Shown here: positions 63,051 to 64,000 of the stretch, piece after piece | Numbering within the stretch: position 1 is the first letter of the stretch | Layout of the letters: every line of letters starts with the position of its first letter | DNA from: Amycolatopsis sp. WAC 01376 | GTDB lineage: Bacteria > Actinomycetota > Actinomycetes > Mycobacteriales > Pseudonocardiaceae | Direction: 5' to 3' | Assembly: GCF_003947415.1 (NCBI RefSeq) | Contig: NZ_QHKL01000001.1 | Coordinates: 1,550,001 to 1,614,000 of the forward strand | Length of the DNA: 64,000 nt | The notes under the pieces: generated by a model | Databases searched by the model: none | The model's input: the letters and a program-made list of their open reading frames with translations, nothing else | What the model was told of the DNA's origin: nothing | Program-made: the position numbers and the translations under genes

Positions 63051-64000
63051 TCACATCCCCGGAAAGAGGAGCTCGTCCGGCGGCCGCACCGTGCCGTCCA
63101 GCCACGCGCGGGTGAAGTCGCCGAGGTCGAGCTGCGTCATCGCGGAGACGTAGAGCTCGAAGTCGTGCCAGTTCTGGTTTCCCTGCGGGTTGATCACCGG
63201 GAATCCCGCCACGATCTGGAAGAACGCGTCGTCGCCGATGAAACGCCGCAGTGCGTGCACCATCAGCACCGCCTTGGTGGTGGGCGCGAATTCGGTGCCC
63301 TTGCCCGGATCGGTGAGCTTGGGTGCCCAGAAACCCGTGTCACCGCTCACCTTGGCCACCATGTCGCGGTACCGCCGGTCGAGGTCGACGCCGTTCTTGC
63401 CTTCGTCCCACAACCACACCGCGTACTGCGCGATGGACTCCGGCATCAGCGTGTCGCGCCACATCTTGCCGCTCACCCCGGCGCCCCACCATTGATACGC
63501 GGTGGCGTACACCAGGTCGGCGACGGTGGCCGCGCGGCCGTACACCGGCCGGGTCTGGGCGCCGTGCGTGTAGCCGAGGGAGCGGTCGAGGAACAGTCCG
63601 CCCGCCGCCGATTGCGGGTAGTCGCCGAACTTCCCGGTGAGGAATTCCAGCACCTCGGGCAGTTTGCCGCCGAGTTCGCGTTTACCCGTCGCGCACGGAT
63701 GGTAGGCGTTTATCGCGGTCCGGCCGCCGGGAAGCGTGATCCGCTCGACCTCCCAGCGTCCGATGCCGAGCATCGCCGTACTCGGCGCGAGGGCGGTGTC
63801 CTCTGCCCAGGTGACGGTGTGCCGTCCCGCGCCCGTGGGCACGTCGGAGACCTGAGAACCGTTGCCCAGCAAGGAAAATTCGTCCAGGACGGTGACGGAG
63901 ACGTGCAGGGTCGCCTTGTCGACTTCGGTGCCGTTGACGGGGAACCAGGTCATCGCCGAACGCGGTTGCCCGGTGGCCACGGCGGAATCGCCGTAAGCGG
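63051..64000 (-). CDS. M1-family metallopeptidase paralogue with destroyed zinc site, 5' end off the window
   Basis: The open frame enters from the window edge (reading AYGDSAVATGQPRSAMTWFPVN) and ends at 63051, so at least 316 residues are present without their N-terminus. It aligns with M1 copies 1 and 2 throughout (MTWFPVN, KATLHVSV, QSAAGGLFLDR, WLWDEGKNG). The HExxHQWWGD motif has become Y-A-T-A-Y-Q-W-W-G-A: both histidines and the catalytic glutamate are lost, although the downstream glutamate persists (PESIAQY). The frame is intact, so it looks like a maintained pseudo-enzyme rather than a decayed gene. Confidence 0.85.
   Translation of the reverse strand, partial: AYGDSAVATGQPRSAMTWFPVNGTEVDKATLHVSVTVLDEFSLLGNGSQVSDVPTGAGRHTVTWAEDTALAPSTAMLGIGRWEVERITLPGGRTAINAYHPCATGKRELGGKLPEVLEFLTGKFGDYPQSAAGGLFLDRSLGYTHGAQTRPVYGRAATVADLVYATAYQWWGAGVSGKMWRDTLMPESIAQYAVWLWDEGKNGVDLDRRYRDMVAKVSGDTGFWAPKLTDPGKGTEFAPTTKAVLMVHALRRFIGDDAFFQIVAGFPVINPQGNQNWHDFELYVSAMTQLDLGDFTRAWLDGTVRPPDELLFPGM

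Overview
The window looks like the chromosome of a high-GC actinomycete of the Pseudonocardiaceae, most likely Amycolatopsis or a close relative. The GC content is very high, GTG and TTG starts are common, many genes overlap by GTGA or ATGA, and several genes look leaderless. From ppa to clpC (about 9.4-42.2 kb) the gene order follows the Mycobacterium tuberculosis block Rv3628-Rv3596c: ppa, dacB, a DUF2342 metalloprotease, tilS, hpt, a PE/PPE-like pair, ftsH, folE-folP-folB-folK, DUF3180, a DUF6779-like membrane protein, a DUF2520 protein, panC, panD, coaX, lysS, lsr2 and clpC. I know that order from memory; it was not searched.

Layout. 0-9 kb: a 5'-truncated Baeyer-Villiger monooxygenase, a membrane-tethered PstS-like protein, a GreA-type factor, a TetR regulator with a possible operator, a secreted M14 carboxypeptidase, a gamma carbonic anhydrase homologue, a paralogue of ribosomal protein L11 behind a MerR-type promoter, a CGNR-like protein, and glyA behind a recognisable ZTP riboswitch. 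9-25 kb: cell wall, purine salvage, type VII secretion accessory genes (PE-like, PPE-like, two EspG-like), ftsH and the folate operon. folE carries a 325-residue intein inserted exactly at the zinc-ligand cysteine. 25-36.5 kb: a MerR regulator, membrane proteins, the pantothenate/CoA operon, two methyltransferases and lysS. 36.6-46.4 kb: lsr2, an AraC regulator, a FhuF-like ferric reductase under an IdeR-type iron box, clpC, an Hsp70-like membrane protein, pyroglutamyl peptidase and a secreted M1 peptidase. 46.5-64 kb is accessory: an AfsR-like regulator, a DrrAB-type ABC exporter, an EEP-family protein, a sirtuin, an ABM monooxygenase, an FAD monooxygenase, a second M1 peptidase (lipoprotein), a secreted thioredoxin, a rhodanese, and a compact locus of LysR, cyclodipeptide synthase, NCS1 permease and LysR. 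The window ends in a third M1-like protein whose zinc site is destroyed.

Intergenic DNA is unusually structured. Three arrays of 21-bp units are arranged as mirror-image palindromes (8.9, 33.2 and 42.3 kb). A family of long hairpins ends in GTGAAGG/CCTTCAC, and two of its members differ by a compensatory base-pair change. A 30-bp element occurs three times near minus-strand gene ends. A nearly perfect 57-bp palindrome separates the two espG-like genes, and three consecutive palindromes lie after folK. These elements are not explained by the coding annotation.

The most promising items for follow-up are the FolE intein, the L11 paralogue with its MerR-type leaderless promoter, the CDPS-NCS1-LysR locus, the 21-bp palindromic arrays, and the M1 paralogue that has lost its catalytic residues.
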